From NCBI RefSeq assembly GCF_030555055.1, contig NZ_JAMOAO010000001.1:434001-498000 (forward strand): a stretch of 64,000 bases of DNA, given 5' to 3'. Source of the DNA: Nocardiopsis sp. YSL2. GTDB taxonomy: Bacteria; Actinomycetota; Actinomycetes; Streptosporangiales; Streptosporangiaceae. Positions 20,931 through 30,085 of the stretch are shown one piece after another. Numbering within the stretch: the stretch's first letter is position 1; every line of letters starts with the position of its first letter. The translations under genes and the position numbers were made by a program. The notes beneath the pieces were generated by a model. The model worked only from the letters and a program-made list of their open reading frames with translations, was not told the DNA's origin and searched no databases.

Positions 20931-22013
20931 TCACCCCTGCGTCACCGCCTTGTACACTGCGGCCGCCGCCTCCACGGCGTCGTCCTCGGTGGGCAGGGCC
21001 GCCGCCGCCCTGCGCGAACGCGAGCGCAGGTCCTCGGCCAGCCCCGGCTCGTCCAGCACACGTCCCACCGCCGCGGCGAAGGCGCGCGAATCGCCCGGCG
21101 GCACCATCAGCACCGTCCCGGTGTACAGGTCCGGAATACCCCCCACCCGGGTGGAGACCACGGGCAGACCCGCCCGCAGAGCCTCCATGATCACCAGCGA
21201 GGGCCCCTCCCACTGGCTCGTCAGACAGAACACGTCGGCCGCCGCCAGCAGGTCGGCCACGTCCGAACGGTGCCCGAGCATGCGCACGTCGCCGCGCAGC
21301 TCGGCCGCCGCATCGTGCAGTTCGCCCCACAACGGCCCGTCCCCCGCGATCGCGACCACCGGCTCGGGCCGCCGGTCGGCGATCAGGGGCACGGCCTCCA
21401 ACAGGGTGCCCAGGCCCTTCTGCGGCGCCAGACGGGCGATGGTCAGCACCAGCGGCCGCTCCGGCAGCACACCCAGGTCGGCCCTGGTGGCCTCGCGCCC
21501 GTTGAACGGCGTGCCCGTGGACGGCGCCGCGACCACGGCCATCCGCGCGTCGCGGGCCCCGGCGGCTCGCAGACGGCGCACCAGGTCCCCCGACACCCCC
21601 AGGACCACCTCGGCGCGCAGAGCCACCAGGCGCTCCAGCGCCGGGTAGGCCGCCGCGAGCGGCCCGCGCACCGCGGGCGGGGCGTTGTGCGCGGTCACCA
21701 CGAGCGGAGCCAACCCTGCCAGGGCGCACAGAGCGCCCGCCCGCAGACCGTGCGCGTGCACCAGGTCCGCGCCGCGGACCAGGGCACGCAGCCGCATGAC
21801 CGCCCCGGGGTCCGACCACGACGGAGACGGCCCGATCGGCACCGGAGAGAACCGCATCCCCTCCCGGGTGAACCCGAACTCCCGCTCCGCCGAAGCCGGA
21901 CCGAGCACGGCCACCCGCATCCCCCTGCGGACCAGACCCGCGCCCAGCGAGCGGACATGGCGGCCGACACCTCCAGTACTGGTCCCCACGACCAGCGCGA
22001 TCCTGCCGTTCAC
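20931..22013 (-). CDS. GT4-family glycosyltransferase
   Basis: The 360-residue product begins VNGRIALVVGTSTGGVGRHV and has the two-domain GT-B fold. The C-terminal nucleotide-sugar domain is clear: ATRADLGVLPERPLVLTIARLAPQKG in part, VAIAGDGPLW, MLGHRSDVADLLAAADVF and the EGPSLVIMEALRAGLPVV motif with the catalytic-site glutamates. It is a cytoplasmic or membrane-associated retaining transferase. Donor and acceptor are unknown. GTG 22013 overlaps the murJ-like stop by 4 bases (GTGA), so it is the last gene of a coupled envelope operon. Confidence 0.87.
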   Translation of the reverse strand: MNGRIALVVGTSTGGVGRHVRSLGAGLVRRGMRVAVLGPASAEREFGFTREGMRFSPVPIGPSPSWSDPGAVMRLRALVRGADLVHAHGLRAGALCALAGLAPLVVTAHNAPPAVRGPLAAAYPALERLVALRAEVVLGVSGDLVRRLRAAGARDARMAVVAAPSTGTPFNGREATRADLGVLPERPLVLTIARLAPQKGLGTLLEAVPLIADRRPEPVVAIAGDGPLWGELHDAAAELRGDVRMLGHRSDVADLLAAADVFCLTSQWEGPSLVIMEALRAGLPVVSTRVGGIPDLYTGTVLMVPPGDSRAFAAAVGRVLDEPGLAEDLRSRSRRAAAALPTEDDAVEAAAAVYKAVTQG

Positions 22014-23650
22014 CGCTTCCCCCTTCGACTCTCGAGTGCGCTCCTGACCCGGCCGGCGACGGCGCCCGCCGCCGCCCGGTCCACCACGGCGGCCACCACC
22101 GCGTAACCGACCAGCGCCACCGTCGCCGCCGCCACCGCGGCCCCCAGCGTCGGCCCCACACCGTCCACCGGCATGACCGGCACCAGAGCACGCCCCGCGC
22201 ACCATCCCACGACACCGCCGGCCGCCGCCGCCCCCAGCGACCGCGCCAGCCCGCCCAGGGCGGCGCGCCCGTGCGCGCGGACCACCGCCACGCACAGCAG
22301 GACGGCGGCCAGGCTCAGACCGATCGTGCTCCCCCCGCCCAGGGCCGCGATGGCCCAGCCCGGCGGGCCCGCCCACACCAGTACCACCGCGCAGACCATC
22401 ACCACCAGCCATCCGACGACCTGTGCCAGGGCGGCCGACCGGCCCCGGTGGGAGGCGAACAGGGTACGGCTCAACAGGGCCACCAGGCCGAAGCCCACGA
22501 CCCCCGGCGCGTAGGCCAGCAGGGCGCGCTCCAGGGGCAGGGCGTCCTGCTGGGCGAAGACCGCGGCCACCGGACCCGCCGCGGCGGCCAGAGCGGTGCC
22601 CAGGCCCGCGGTGACCACCACGCAGGCCCGCGCCGACCCCGAGACCAGAGCGGCGAACCGGACATGGTCCTGTTCGGCGTGCGCGACCGACAGCGCGGTG
22701 AAGGCGCTCGTGGCGATGGGCACCGCGATCACGCCGTAGGGCAGGGTGAACAGCGCCCAGGCGTAGGTGTAGAGCACGGCCGCCCCGGAACCCCCTCCCC
22801 AGTTCGCCAACGCCACCGACAGCAGCAGGCTCACCTGCATGGCCACCAGAGGCAGGAGGGAGGCCGCGGCCAGGGCCCGGACCCGCTCCCCCACCCCCGG
22901 CGGGAACGCCAGGCGCGGTCGCGGACGGACCCGCAGCCGGGCGGCGGGTCCCAGCACGGTGAGGAAGAGCGCCGACACCCCGAGCGTCGTGCCCGCCGAC
23001 AGCGTCAGCTCCGCGGCACTCGACAGGCCGCCGATGTCCTGGCGGTGGTCGGCGCCCAGGGGCACGAACGCCAGGTAGACGCCGATCACCACGAGGCTGG
23101 ACACCAGGGGCGCCAGCGCGGGAGCCAGGTAGCGGCGGTGGGACTGCAACACCCCGTAGAGCACCGCGGCCAGCCCGTAGAAGACCACCTGCGGAGCGAA
23201 CACCACCAGCATGCGCGCGGCGAGCGCGAGCAGCGCGGCGCGGTCGCATCCGGTCCCCTGGCCGAGCATGAGGGCCATCGCGGGCACCGACACCAGGGCG
23301 ATCAGGGCCGACAGCGGCACCGCCAGCACCAGCACCCAGGTGACCAGGGCCGACACCGTCCAGCGCACCTGCTCGTGGTCGCCCCGGTGCGCGGCCGCGG
23401 CGAGCACCGGCACCACCACGGCGGTCAAGGCGCCGCCGATGACGATCTCGAACAGCACGGCGGGCAACTGGTTGGCGGTGACGTAGGCGGTCCCCAGACA
23501 GGTGTCGCCGACGGTCTGGGAGAAGACCACGGTGCGACCGAACCCCGCCAGGCGGGCCCCGACGGTGACCACCGCGATGAGCACCGCGGCCGCGCCGACC
23601 CCCCGCGTCACTCCGCGACCGGGCCGGGGGCCGGGCTCACCCGCCACCAC
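22010..23650 (-). CDS. MurJ/MviN-like lipid-linked sugar flippase
   Basis: MurJ proteins flip lipid-linked saccharides such as lipid II across the cytoplasmic membrane. This product has about fourteen hydrophobic spans, starting GVGAAAVLIAVVTVGARLAGFGRTVVF, and the family features AYVTANQLPAVLFEIVIGGA, RMLVVFAPQVVFYGLAAVLYG and a YTYAWALFTLPYGVIAVPIAT region. The start is uncertain. I place it at GTG 23650 (546 residues), with GTG 23701 and GTG 23764 also open because the 5' region lies in a 51-bp tandem duplication shared with the previous gene. It is coupled to a downstream glycosyltransferase. Confidence 0.85.
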   Translation of the reverse strand: MVAGEPGPRPGRGVTRGVGAAAVLIAVVTVGARLAGFGRTVVFSQTVGDTCLGTAYVTANQLPAVLFEIVIGGALTAVVVPVLAAAAHRGDHEQVRWTVSALVTWVLVLAVPLSALIALVSVPAMALMLGQGTGCDRAALLALAARMLVVFAPQVVFYGLAAVLYGVLQSHRRYLAPALAPLVSSLVVIGVYLAFVPLGADHRQDIGGLSSAAELTLSAGTTLGVSALFLTVLGPAARLRVRPRPRLAFPPGVGERVRALAAASLLPLVAMQVSLLLSVALANWGGGSGAAVLYTYAWALFTLPYGVIAVPIATSAFTALSVAHAEQDHVRFAALVSGSARACVVVTAGLGTALAAAAGPVAAVFAQQDALPLERALLAYAPGVVGFGLVALLSRTLFASHRGRSAALAQVVGWLVVMVCAVVLVWAGPPGWAIAALGGGSTIGLSLAAVLLCVAVVRAHGRAALGGLARSLGAAAAGGVVGWCAGRALVPVMPVDGVGPTLGAAVAAATVALVGYAVVAAVVDRAAAGAVAGRVRSALESRRGKR

Positions 23651-24677
23651 CCTCAACGGACGCCTCCGGCGCGGTCCTTCCCACCCGTCGCCCACCGCCA
23701 CCCTCAACGGACGCCTCCGGCGCGGTTCTTCCCCATTGGTCGAGTCGGCGCAGGGCCGGCACACGGTCGATGCACCGGGAGAAGCTGACGCGTTCGCTGG
23801 CCAGGGTCAGTGCGACGGCGCCGCCGAGCAGGGCCCCCCGCAGCGGACGCGGCGCACGGGCCACCGCGGCCAGCCCCAGGGCCGCACCCAACGCGTTGGC
23901 CCCGGTGTCGCCCAGCATCGAGCGCTCGGCGAGGTCGTCCGGCAACAGCGCGGCGGCGGCGCCCACCACCGGCCCCAGCAGCGGCGCGGCGGGCGAGGCC
24001 AGCGCGGGTGCGGCGGCGATCAGGCACACCTTGGCCGCCCGGCCCGGACGCAGGTCGAAGAGGTTGACGAGGTTGGCGCTGGCGGCGATGAGGGCACCGT
24101 CCAGGACCGTGTCCACGAGCGGGCGCCGCAGCAGCGCGGCGGCCGCCACCCCCGTGGCACCGATACCCAGGACCTTGACCGCGCCGGTGGTGACCCGCCC
24201 GTCGGCCAACGCGCCGAGGTGGCCGCGCAGCCCGCGGGCCCGCACGGTTCCGGCCAGGTCGTCGTAGGCACCGAACGCTGCGGCCCCGGCGGCGGCCAGC
24301 GCGCTGGCCGCCCGCACCCGCGGGCCCAGACCCGGCGTGAACAGACTGGCGGCGCACACGGCCGAGGCCAGGGCGGGCCCCTCCTGGAGGGTGACGCTGC
24401 GGCCGCGGAAGTTGGACCTGAGCCAGCGGTCCCCTCCCCGGACGCCGCCGGACGGCACGGGACCGGACCGCTGCCCCGTCGGCCCCGCCCCGGCCGGCTC
24501 CGTACCGGGCCGGGTCAGCAGGGTGTAGGCGGCCTTGGCCGCGACGGCGCCCAGAGCGGCGCCCGCCAGACCCTGCAAGGCGTACCGCGGACGGGAGCCG
24601 GCCCGCTCGCGGCGCGGCCGGCCGGCACCGGCGCCGGCGCGCACCAGCCGGATCGCGTGCTCGATCACGAACGTCAC
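23637..24677 (-). CDS. MraY/WecA-like glycosyl-phosphate transferase
   Basis: The 346-residue product resembles polyprenyl-phosphate N-acetylhexosamine-1-phosphate transferases. Visible motifs are AFGAYDDLAG with the paired aspartates, KVLGIGATGVAAAALL, the ASANLVNLFDLRPGRAAK motif, and SMLGDTGANALGAALGL. Membrane spans are numerous but short and alanine-rich. An N-terminal cytoplasmic segment precedes YALQGLAGAALGAVAAKA. The C-terminus ends in two copies of GRTAPEASVEGGGG, a 17-residue repeat from a 51-bp DNA duplication. GTG 24677 overlaps the mctB stop by 4 bases. Acceptor polyprenol is inferred from the family, and the sugar is unknown. Confidence 0.78.
   Translation of the reverse strand: MTFVIEHAIRLVRAGAGAGRPRRERAGSRPRYALQGLAGAALGAVAAKAAYTLLTRPGTEPAGAGPTGQRSGPVPSGGVRGGDRWLRSNFRGRSVTLQEGPALASAVCAASLFTPGLGPRVRAASALAAAGAAAFGAYDDLAGTVRARGLRGHLGALADGRVTTGAVKVLGIGATGVAAAALLRRPLVDTVLDGALIAASANLVNLFDLRPGRAAKVCLIAAAPALASPAAPLLGPVVGAAAALLPDDLAERSMLGDTGANALGAALGLAAVARAPRPLRGALLGGAVALTLASERVSFSRCIDRVPALRRLDQWGRTAPEASVEGGGGRRVGRTAPEASVEGGGG
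23647..23733. repeat. 51-bp tandem duplication at the MraY-like/murJ-like junction
   Basis: Two copies of a roughly 36-base core (ccctcaacggacgcctcc then ggcgcggt, plus flanks) start at 23650 and 23701, exactly 51 bases apart, with one mismatch in the shared flank. The period is 17 codons, so both the C-terminal tail of the upstream gene and the frame of the downstream gene stay open. The duplication copies the candidate murJ start region too. Confidence 0.85.
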
Positions 24678-25789
24678 TCCCCGACCGTGGCCCGGCGGGC
24701 CTCGTCGTCGGGCCGCTCGGAGGCTTCGCCGTCCCCGTCCGAGTCCTCCGAACCCTCCGAACGCGGACCCGGCAGCGGTGAGGGCACGAAGCCCTCCACG
24801 CCCTCGCCCACGCCGTAGGCCGCCCCGTCGCCCTCCAGCGCCTCGGCCAGGGCCAGCACGGTGACGATGTCGCCCATCGGCCGCCCCGCGACGTCGACGG
24901 TCGCGTAGTCCGGCTCGTGGACGCGCACCTGCGCGATCAGGCCCTGGCCCCGGCCCGAACGCGTGTCCCCGGCCAGGACGGTGGGGCCCACCTCCTCACG
25001 CAGGGTCTCGGCGACCGTGGCCACCACGGTGTTGGTCCGCTCGGGGTCGCCCTCGACACCGTCGACGGAGGGCGCGACCACCAGGACGGCGTCCGCGGCC
25101 CCCGCGGGGTCGCCCTCCACGACGAGCAGGTCGGCCTCGGAGTAGGCGGACAGGACAGCGTCGGGGTCGGTTCCGTCCCCGTCGCCGGAACCCTCGTCCT
25201 CCCGGTCCCCGGACCCCTCCTCGCCGTCGGACTCCGGCCCGCTCCCGCCGTCCCCGTCACCACCGTCCCCGTCGTCGCCCTCCCCGTCGTCGCCGTCCCG
25301 GGCCAGCGCTCCGCCGATCAGCGCCGCGGACCTGGCGTAGGCCCCGCCCGCCATCTCCGCGGCCTCGGCCGAGACCTGCACCGCGAGCTCGTCGACGAAC
25401 GCCTCGTTGGCCTGGTCGGGGAACTCCTCCGTGAAGACGATCCGGCCCACGACCTCGCCCCCGGCGTCCTCGACCCGGGCGGACAGGGGCGCCGCCATGT
25501 CCTCGTCCGCGCCCGGCGCGACCACGACCGCCACCCCCAGGCCGCGCAGCCGGTCCTCCAGCAGGTCCTCCGCCGCCGCCTCCGACAGCTCGTCGGCCCC
25601 CTCGTTGACGCGCTCGGCCTCGTCGCGCTCCAGACGCAGCTCCTCACTCTGGCCGCGCAGGTCGTCCGTCTCCGACTGCAGGGTGCTGAGCAGCGGGTCC
25701 TGGAGCATGGTCGTGCCCAACGCCAGGCCCACGGTCAAAGCGAGGAACACAGCGATGATGGACACCAGGTGATAGCGGAAATCGATCAC
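24674..25789 (-). CDS. mctB: MctB/SteB-type copper transporter-family protein
   Basis: The 371-residue product starts at GTG 25789 (VIDFRYHLVSIIAVFLALTVGLALGT) with one N-terminal membrane span, then a coiled coil (residues about 35-80, QSETDDLRGQSEELRLERDE) and a periplasmic domain. In Mycobacterium MctB limits copper accumulation. In Streptomyces the same gene next to steA takes part in division. The catalogue name copper transporter is broad. An acidic glycine/aspartate tract at residues about 165-210 interrupts the periplasmic domain. The GTG overlaps the steA stop by 4 bases, so the two are coupled. Confidence 0.88.
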   Translation of the reverse strand: MIDFRYHLVSIIAVFLALTVGLALGTTMLQDPLLSTLQSETDDLRGQSEELRLERDEAERVNEGADELSEAAAEDLLEDRLRGLGVAVVVAPGADEDMAAPLSARVEDAGGEVVGRIVFTEEFPDQANEAFVDELAVQVSAEAAEMAGGAYARSAALIGGALARDGDDGEGDDGDGGDGDGGSGPESDGEEGSGDREDEGSGDGDGTDPDAVLSAYSEADLLVVEGDPAGAADAVLVVAPSVDGVEGDPERTNTVVATVAETLREEVGPTVLAGDTRSGRGQGLIAQVRVHEPDYATVDVAGRPMGDIVTVLALAEALEGDGAAYGVGEGVEGFVPSPLPGPRSEGSEDSDGDGEASERPDDEARRATVGE

Positions 25790-26991
25790 GTCAACAGCCC
25801 CGTCAACCAGTAGGAGAACGCGTCCCAGCGCGCCGCGAGAAACGTGAGGTAGACCTGCCCGGCGGGCGAGCTGTAGGCGGCGACGACGATCGTGAACAGG
25901 GACGCGGCCACCAGCAACAACAGCGCCCACGGCGAGATCCGGGAGCGGTACAGGCGGCTCACCCCCTTGGCGTCCACGAGCTTGCCGCCCACCCGGAGCC
26001 GGGTGAGGAAGGTACTGGCCATACCGGACCGGCCCTTGTCGAGGAACTCCTCCAGCGTGGCGTGCGTGCCCACCGCCACGATCAGGGCCGCACCCGAACC
26101 GTCGGCGAGCATCATCGCCACATCCTCGCTCGTGCCGGTCGCGGGAAAGACCACCGCGGTATGGCCCAGGGCGGTGAGCCGCGGCATCCCGGGCGCCCGC
26201 CCGTCGCGGTAGGCGTGCACGACCAGCTCGGCGCCGCTGGTCAGCGCCTGGTCGGAGACCGAGTCGAAGTCGCCGACGATGATGTCGGGCCGGTACCCGG
26301 CCTCCATCACCGCGTCGGCGCCCCCGTCCACGGCGACGATGACCGGATGGAACTCGCGGATGTAGGGCCGCAGCGCGGCCAGGTCCTCCCGGTAGTGGTA
26401 CCCGCGGACCACGATGAGGACATGGCGGCCCTCCATGTCGGTCTCGATGGCCGGGATACCGATCCCGTCCAGCAGCAGATCGCGCTCGCGCTGCAAATAG
26501 GCCATCGTGTTGGCGGCGAAGGCCTCCAACTGGGTGGCCAGGCCCGCCCGGGCCTCGGTCATGGCCGACGCCACCGACTCCGGGGTCTGGATCCGGCCGA
26601 GCGCCACCGGTTCGTCGCCGCGGTAGAGCCCCCCGCCGTCCAGACGGAGGCGTTCGCCGTCGCGGACCCGGACGAAGACCTCCGGGTCGACCTCGTCCAC
26701 CAGGGGGATGCCCGCCTCCACCAACAACTGCGGCCCCTGGTTGGGGTAACGGCCGCTGATACCGGGAGCGACGTTGAGCACCGCCGACACCCCGCAGTCG
26801 ACCAGGGCCTCGGCACTCACCCGGTCGAGGTCGACGTGGTCGATGACCGCGATGTCGCCGGGGCGCAGCCGTTTGGTCAGGTTCTTGGTGCGGCGGTCCG
26901 AGCGGACGGGTGCGACCAGCCCGGAGGGAGCGTCCGCCCGAGTGCGACGGAACCGCATGACTGTGGCGCTGAGCGCGTCCGATACCTTCAT
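25786..26991 (-). CDS. steA: Putative cytokinetic ring protein SteA
   Basis: SteA homologues localise to the division ring in Corynebacterium, working with SteB/MctB. The 401-residue product has an N-terminal region (DRRTKNLTKRLRPGDIAVIDH), a thiamine-pyrophosphokinase-like core (VAVDGGADAVMEAGYRPDIIVGDFDSVSD) and a C-terminal hydrophobic span (ISPWALLLLVAASLFTIVV). Start is put at ATG 26991 (MKVSDALSATVM). TTG 27015 is the longer choice. The cluster recN-steA-mctB is conserved in actinobacteria. Its gap to recN is about 180 bases, so it may have its own promoter. Confidence 0.9.
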   Translation of the reverse strand: MKVSDALSATVMRFRRTRADAPSGLVAPVRSDRRTKNLTKRLRPGDIAVIDHVDLDRVSAEALVDCGVSAVLNVAPGISGRYPNQGPQLLVEAGIPLVDEVDPEVFVRVRDGERLRLDGGGLYRGDEPVALGRIQTPESVASAMTEARAGLATQLEAFAANTMAYLQRERDLLLDGIGIPAIETDMEGRHVLIVVRGYHYREDLAALRPYIREFHPVIVAVDGGADAVMEAGYRPDIIVGDFDSVSDQALTSGAELVVHAYRDGRAPGMPRLTALGHTAVVFPATGTSEDVAMMLADGSGAALIVAVGTHATLEEFLDKGRSGMASTFLTRLRVGGKLVDAKGVSRLYRSRISPWALLLLVAASLFTIVVAAYSSPAGQVYLTFLAARWDAFSYWLTGLLT

Positions 26992-27174
26992 CGCAGGAAT
27001 ACTGTCAGAACTCAACTACGGTGAGTCACAACAGCTGATCGGTCGGCGTGTTAGACACTCCTCCACCGCCGCGGAGCGACTCCGGCGCCCCCGCGAGCCC
27101 ACCAGCGCACCCGCAGCGACCTCCCACCACCCCTACCCACCCGCACCCGGCGCCTACACCCGCGCGGGCGGCGC

Positions 27175-28884
27175 TCAGGCCGCGGGGTAGGCGCGCTCGG
27201 GGTCGGCGTTGCCGAGCAGCTCCTCGGCGTGGGCGCGACCCAGCTCGGAGTCCTCCAGCCCGGCCAGCATCCTGGACAGCTCCCGCACCCGCCCGTCGCG
27301 GTCCAGACGGACCACACCGCTCTCGGTCACCAGGCCCTCAGTGGACTTCTCCACCACCAGGTGCGCGTCGGCGAACGCCGCGACCTGCGGCAGGTGGGTG
27401 ACCACGATGACCTGGGCCCGCTGGGCCAACCGGGCCAGACGCCGACCGATCTCCACGGCCGCCTTGCCGCCCACCCCGGCGTCGACCTCGTCGAAGACGA
27501 ACGTGGGAACGGGATCGGCCCCGGCGAAGACGACCTCGATGGCCAGCATCACCCGCGAGAGCTCACCGCCCGAGGCACCCTTGTGCAGGGCCAGCGGCGG
27601 AGAACTGGGGTGGGGCGCCAGCAGCAGCTCCACCTCGTCACGGCCGTGCTGACCGAACTCCTCACCCGTCTGGATGCGCACGCTGACACGGGCATGCGGC
27701 ATCGCCAGCGCCGTGAGCTCCTCGGTGACCGCCGAACCGAACCGCTCGGCCGCCTCGGTACGGATCCGGGTGAGCTCCTGAGCGGAGGACTCCAACCGCT
27801 CGTGCAGGTCCTCCGCCTCGGCGCGCAGGACCTCGATCCGCTCGTCGTCCCCCTCCAGGTTGGCCAGCCGCTTGGCGGCGTTCTCGGCCCAGGCCAGGAC
27901 GTCGTCGGTGGTCGCACCGTACTTGCGCGAGAGCTGGGTCAGCAGCGCACGGCGCTCCTGGACGGCCGCCAGGCGCGCCGGGTCGGCGTCGACCGACTCG
28001 GCGTAGGAGGCCAGCTCCGTGGCCGCGTCGGTGAGGATGTAGGAGGCCTCGTCCAACCGGTCGCCGATGGAGGCCAGGTCCGGGTCGTGCTCGCGCACCG
28101 CCGACACCGCCTGGCGCGCCGCCGACAGCAGGGCGGCCACGTCGACCTCCACGTCCGAGGCGGGGTCACCCGCCAGCGCCTCGTGGGCGGTGGTGGCGGC
28201 GACCCGCAGGCCGTCGGCGTGGGCCAGCCGGGTCTCCTCGGCCAACAGCTCGGCGTCCTCACCCGGCTGCGGCTCCGCCGCGGTGATCTCCTCCACACCG
28301 AAACGCAGCATGTCGGCCTCCTGCGCGCGCTCGCGCGCCCGCTCCACCAGCTCCTCCAGCTCCGTCGTGACCTCGCGGTGGCGGCGATAGGCCACGGAGT
28401 ACTGCTTCAACGCCTTGTGCAGCGCCTCCCCCGCGAAACGGTCCAGGGCCGAGCGCTGGCGGTCGGTGCGCAACAGGCGCTGCTGGTCGGACTGGCCGTG
28501 CACGGCCACGAGGTCGTCGGCGAGATAGGCGAGCAGGCTCACCGGGGCCGAGCGCCCGCCCATGGTGGCGCGCGAACGCCCCTCGGCCGAGACCGCACGG
28601 GTGAGGATGAGGACGTCGTCCTCGATGTCGCCGCCCGCGTCCAGCACACGCGTGGCCACACGGCCGCCCTCGGGGACGGTCAGGCGCCCCTCGACGACCG
28701 CGCGGACGGCGCCGGGGCGGACCCGCTGGGGGTCGGCACGCCCTCCGAAGAGCAGCCCGAGACCGGTGACGACCATGGTCTTTCCCGCACCGGTCTCACC
28801 GGTGACGACGGTCAGCCCCGGTGACAACTCCAGTACGGCGTCGTCAATGACTCCGAGTCCCTTGATGCGGACTTCTTCGAGCAC
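27175..28884 (-). CDS. recN: DNA repair protein RecN
   Basis: RecN is an SMC-like ATPase that acts in double-strand break repair. The 569-residue product begins LEEVRIKGLGVIDDAVLELSPG and has the Walker A GETGAGKTM at about 30-38, a long heptad-rich coiled-coil middle (residues about 150-370), the signature LHKGASGGELSRVMLA and Walker B VPTFVFDEVDAGVGGKAA, then the D-loop/H region VIVVTHLPQVAAFAD. Start is GTG 28884 with AGGAGAGGG upstream. It lies in the tlyA-nadK-recN series. No LexA palindrome is visible in its short upstream gap, so SOS control would have to come from further upstream. Confidence 0.96.
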   Translation of the reverse strand: MLEEVRIKGLGVIDDAVLELSPGLTVVTGETGAGKTMVVTGLGLLFGGRADPQRVRPGAVRAVVEGRLTVPEGGRVATRVLDAGGDIEDDVLILTRAVSAEGRSRATMGGRSAPVSLLAYLADDLVAVHGQSDQQRLLRTDRQRSALDRFAGEALHKALKQYSVAYRRHREVTTELEELVERARERAQEADMLRFGVEEITAAEPQPGEDAELLAEETRLAHADGLRVAATTAHEALAGDPASDVEVDVAALLSAARQAVSAVREHDPDLASIGDRLDEASYILTDAATELASYAESVDADPARLAAVQERRALLTQLSRKYGATTDDVLAWAENAAKRLANLEGDDERIEVLRAEAEDLHERLESSAQELTRIRTEAAERFGSAVTEELTALAMPHARVSVRIQTGEEFGQHGRDEVELLLAPHPSSPPLALHKGASGGELSRVMLAIEVVFAGADPVPTFVFDEVDAGVGGKAAVEIGRRLARLAQRAQVIVVTHLPQVAAFADAHLVVEKSTEGLVTESGVVRLDRDGRVRELSRMLAGLEDSELGRAHAEELLGNADPERAYPAA

Positions 28885-28969
28885 CGGTCCCTCTCCTGAT
28901 CGTCGACACCACTAGCGTTCACCCGCGCACACGCACGCGGACACGGCCCGGTGGGACTCACGGCCCCGC

Positions 28970-29896
28970 TCACCGGCCCGGTTCGACCCTCCCGCGCCAG
29001 CCCGCGACCGGCAGACCGAACTTGGCCACCAGCCGGTCGGTGAACGGCGCCCGGTGCAGCCGGGCCAGCCGGACCGGCGTATCGGCACGGGTGATCTCGA
29101 TTCGTGCCCCTGCGGGCAATTCGACCATACGTCGTCCATCACACCAGAGCACGCCCGGCGCCGTGTCGGGCAGCACCTCCAGCGCCACCGTGGCGTGCGG
29201 CCCCACGACCAGGGGCCGGGCGAACAGGGCGTGCGCGCTGAGCGGGACGACCATCAGCGCCTCCACGTCCGGCCAGACCACGGGACCGCCCGCGGAGAAG
29301 GCGTGCGCGGTCGAGCCGGTCGGGGTCGCGCACACCACCCCGTCACAGGCCCACCGGGACAGCGGACGCCCGTCGATCTCCAGGACGGCCTCGACGATGC
29401 GCCGCGACTCGCCCTTCTCCAGGGTGGCCTCGTTCAGCGCCCAGGTGCGCACCGTGGGAGTGCCCTCTGCGCGGCCCCCGTTGAAAACGGCCACGTCGAG
29501 GGTCATGCGCTCCTCGACGTCGTAGTCGCGGTCCACCACACTGCGCACCGTGGCACCCAGGTCCTCGCGCTCGGCCTCGGCGAGAAAGCCCACGTGGCCC
29601 AGATTGACACCGAGCAGGGGCGCCCCGGCCGGCCGGGCGAGCTCGGCGGCCCGCAACAGCGTGCCGTCCCCGCCCAGGACCATGACCAGCTCGACACCCT
29701 CGGCGGCCTCGGCCGGCTCGACCGCCTCGACGGGGGTCAGAGCACAGCCCGCGGCCGCCAGCTCCTCGATCTCGCCCTTGAGCATGCGCACGGTGAGCCC
29801 GGCACGGGTCAGGCTCCTGTGGACCAGATCGGCGCTGCGCAGAGCCGCGGGCCGACCCGTGTGCGCCAGCAGAAGGACACTGCGTCCGCTGGTCAT
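28970..29896 (-). CDS. nadK: NAD kinase
   Basis: It phosphorylates NAD to NADP using ATP or polyphosphate. The 308-residue product contains the diacylglycerol-kinase-like fold motifs: MVLGGDGTLLRAAEL, LGVNLGHVGFLAE, the NE of WALNEATLEKG, and the conserved CDGVVCATPTGSTAHAFSAGGPVV. Start ATG 29896 has AAGGGG about 7 bases upstream. The gene sits between tlyA and recN, the usual order in actinobacteria including mycobacteria. Identification is firm. Confidence 0.96.
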   Translation of the reverse strand: MTSGRSVLLLAHTGRPAALRSADLVHRSLTRAGLTVRMLKGEIEELAAAGCALTPVEAVEPAEAAEGVELVMVLGGDGTLLRAAELARPAGAPLLGVNLGHVGFLAEAEREDLGATVRSVVDRDYDVEERMTLDVAVFNGGRAEGTPTVRTWALNEATLEKGESRRIVEAVLEIDGRPLSRWACDGVVCATPTGSTAHAFSAGGPVVWPDVEALMVVPLSAHALFARPLVVGPHATVALEVLPDTAPGVLWCDGRRMVELPAGARIEITRADTPVRLARLHRAPFTDRLVAKFGLPVAGWRGRVEPGR

Positions 29897-30085
29897 CGCC
29901 GTCCCCTTACGTTCACTCCCCTGCCGGGGAGCCTGAGTGCTGACCGGGAAGCCTCGCGCTGACCCGGCCGGGTCACGTTACCGGACACCCCGGACACGCC
30001 GCCACGCTCACCAGGGCCACGTCCACGGGCCCCACCCCCGTCGCGCCAGGCCCCGGCGCGACGGGCGGCATCCACGGAACACGCC

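Noticed and set aside
27175..28970. LexA operator upstream of recN
   Set aside because: recN is SOS-controlled in many bacteria, but no CGAAC-N4-GTTCG palindrome is present in its 85-base upstream gap.
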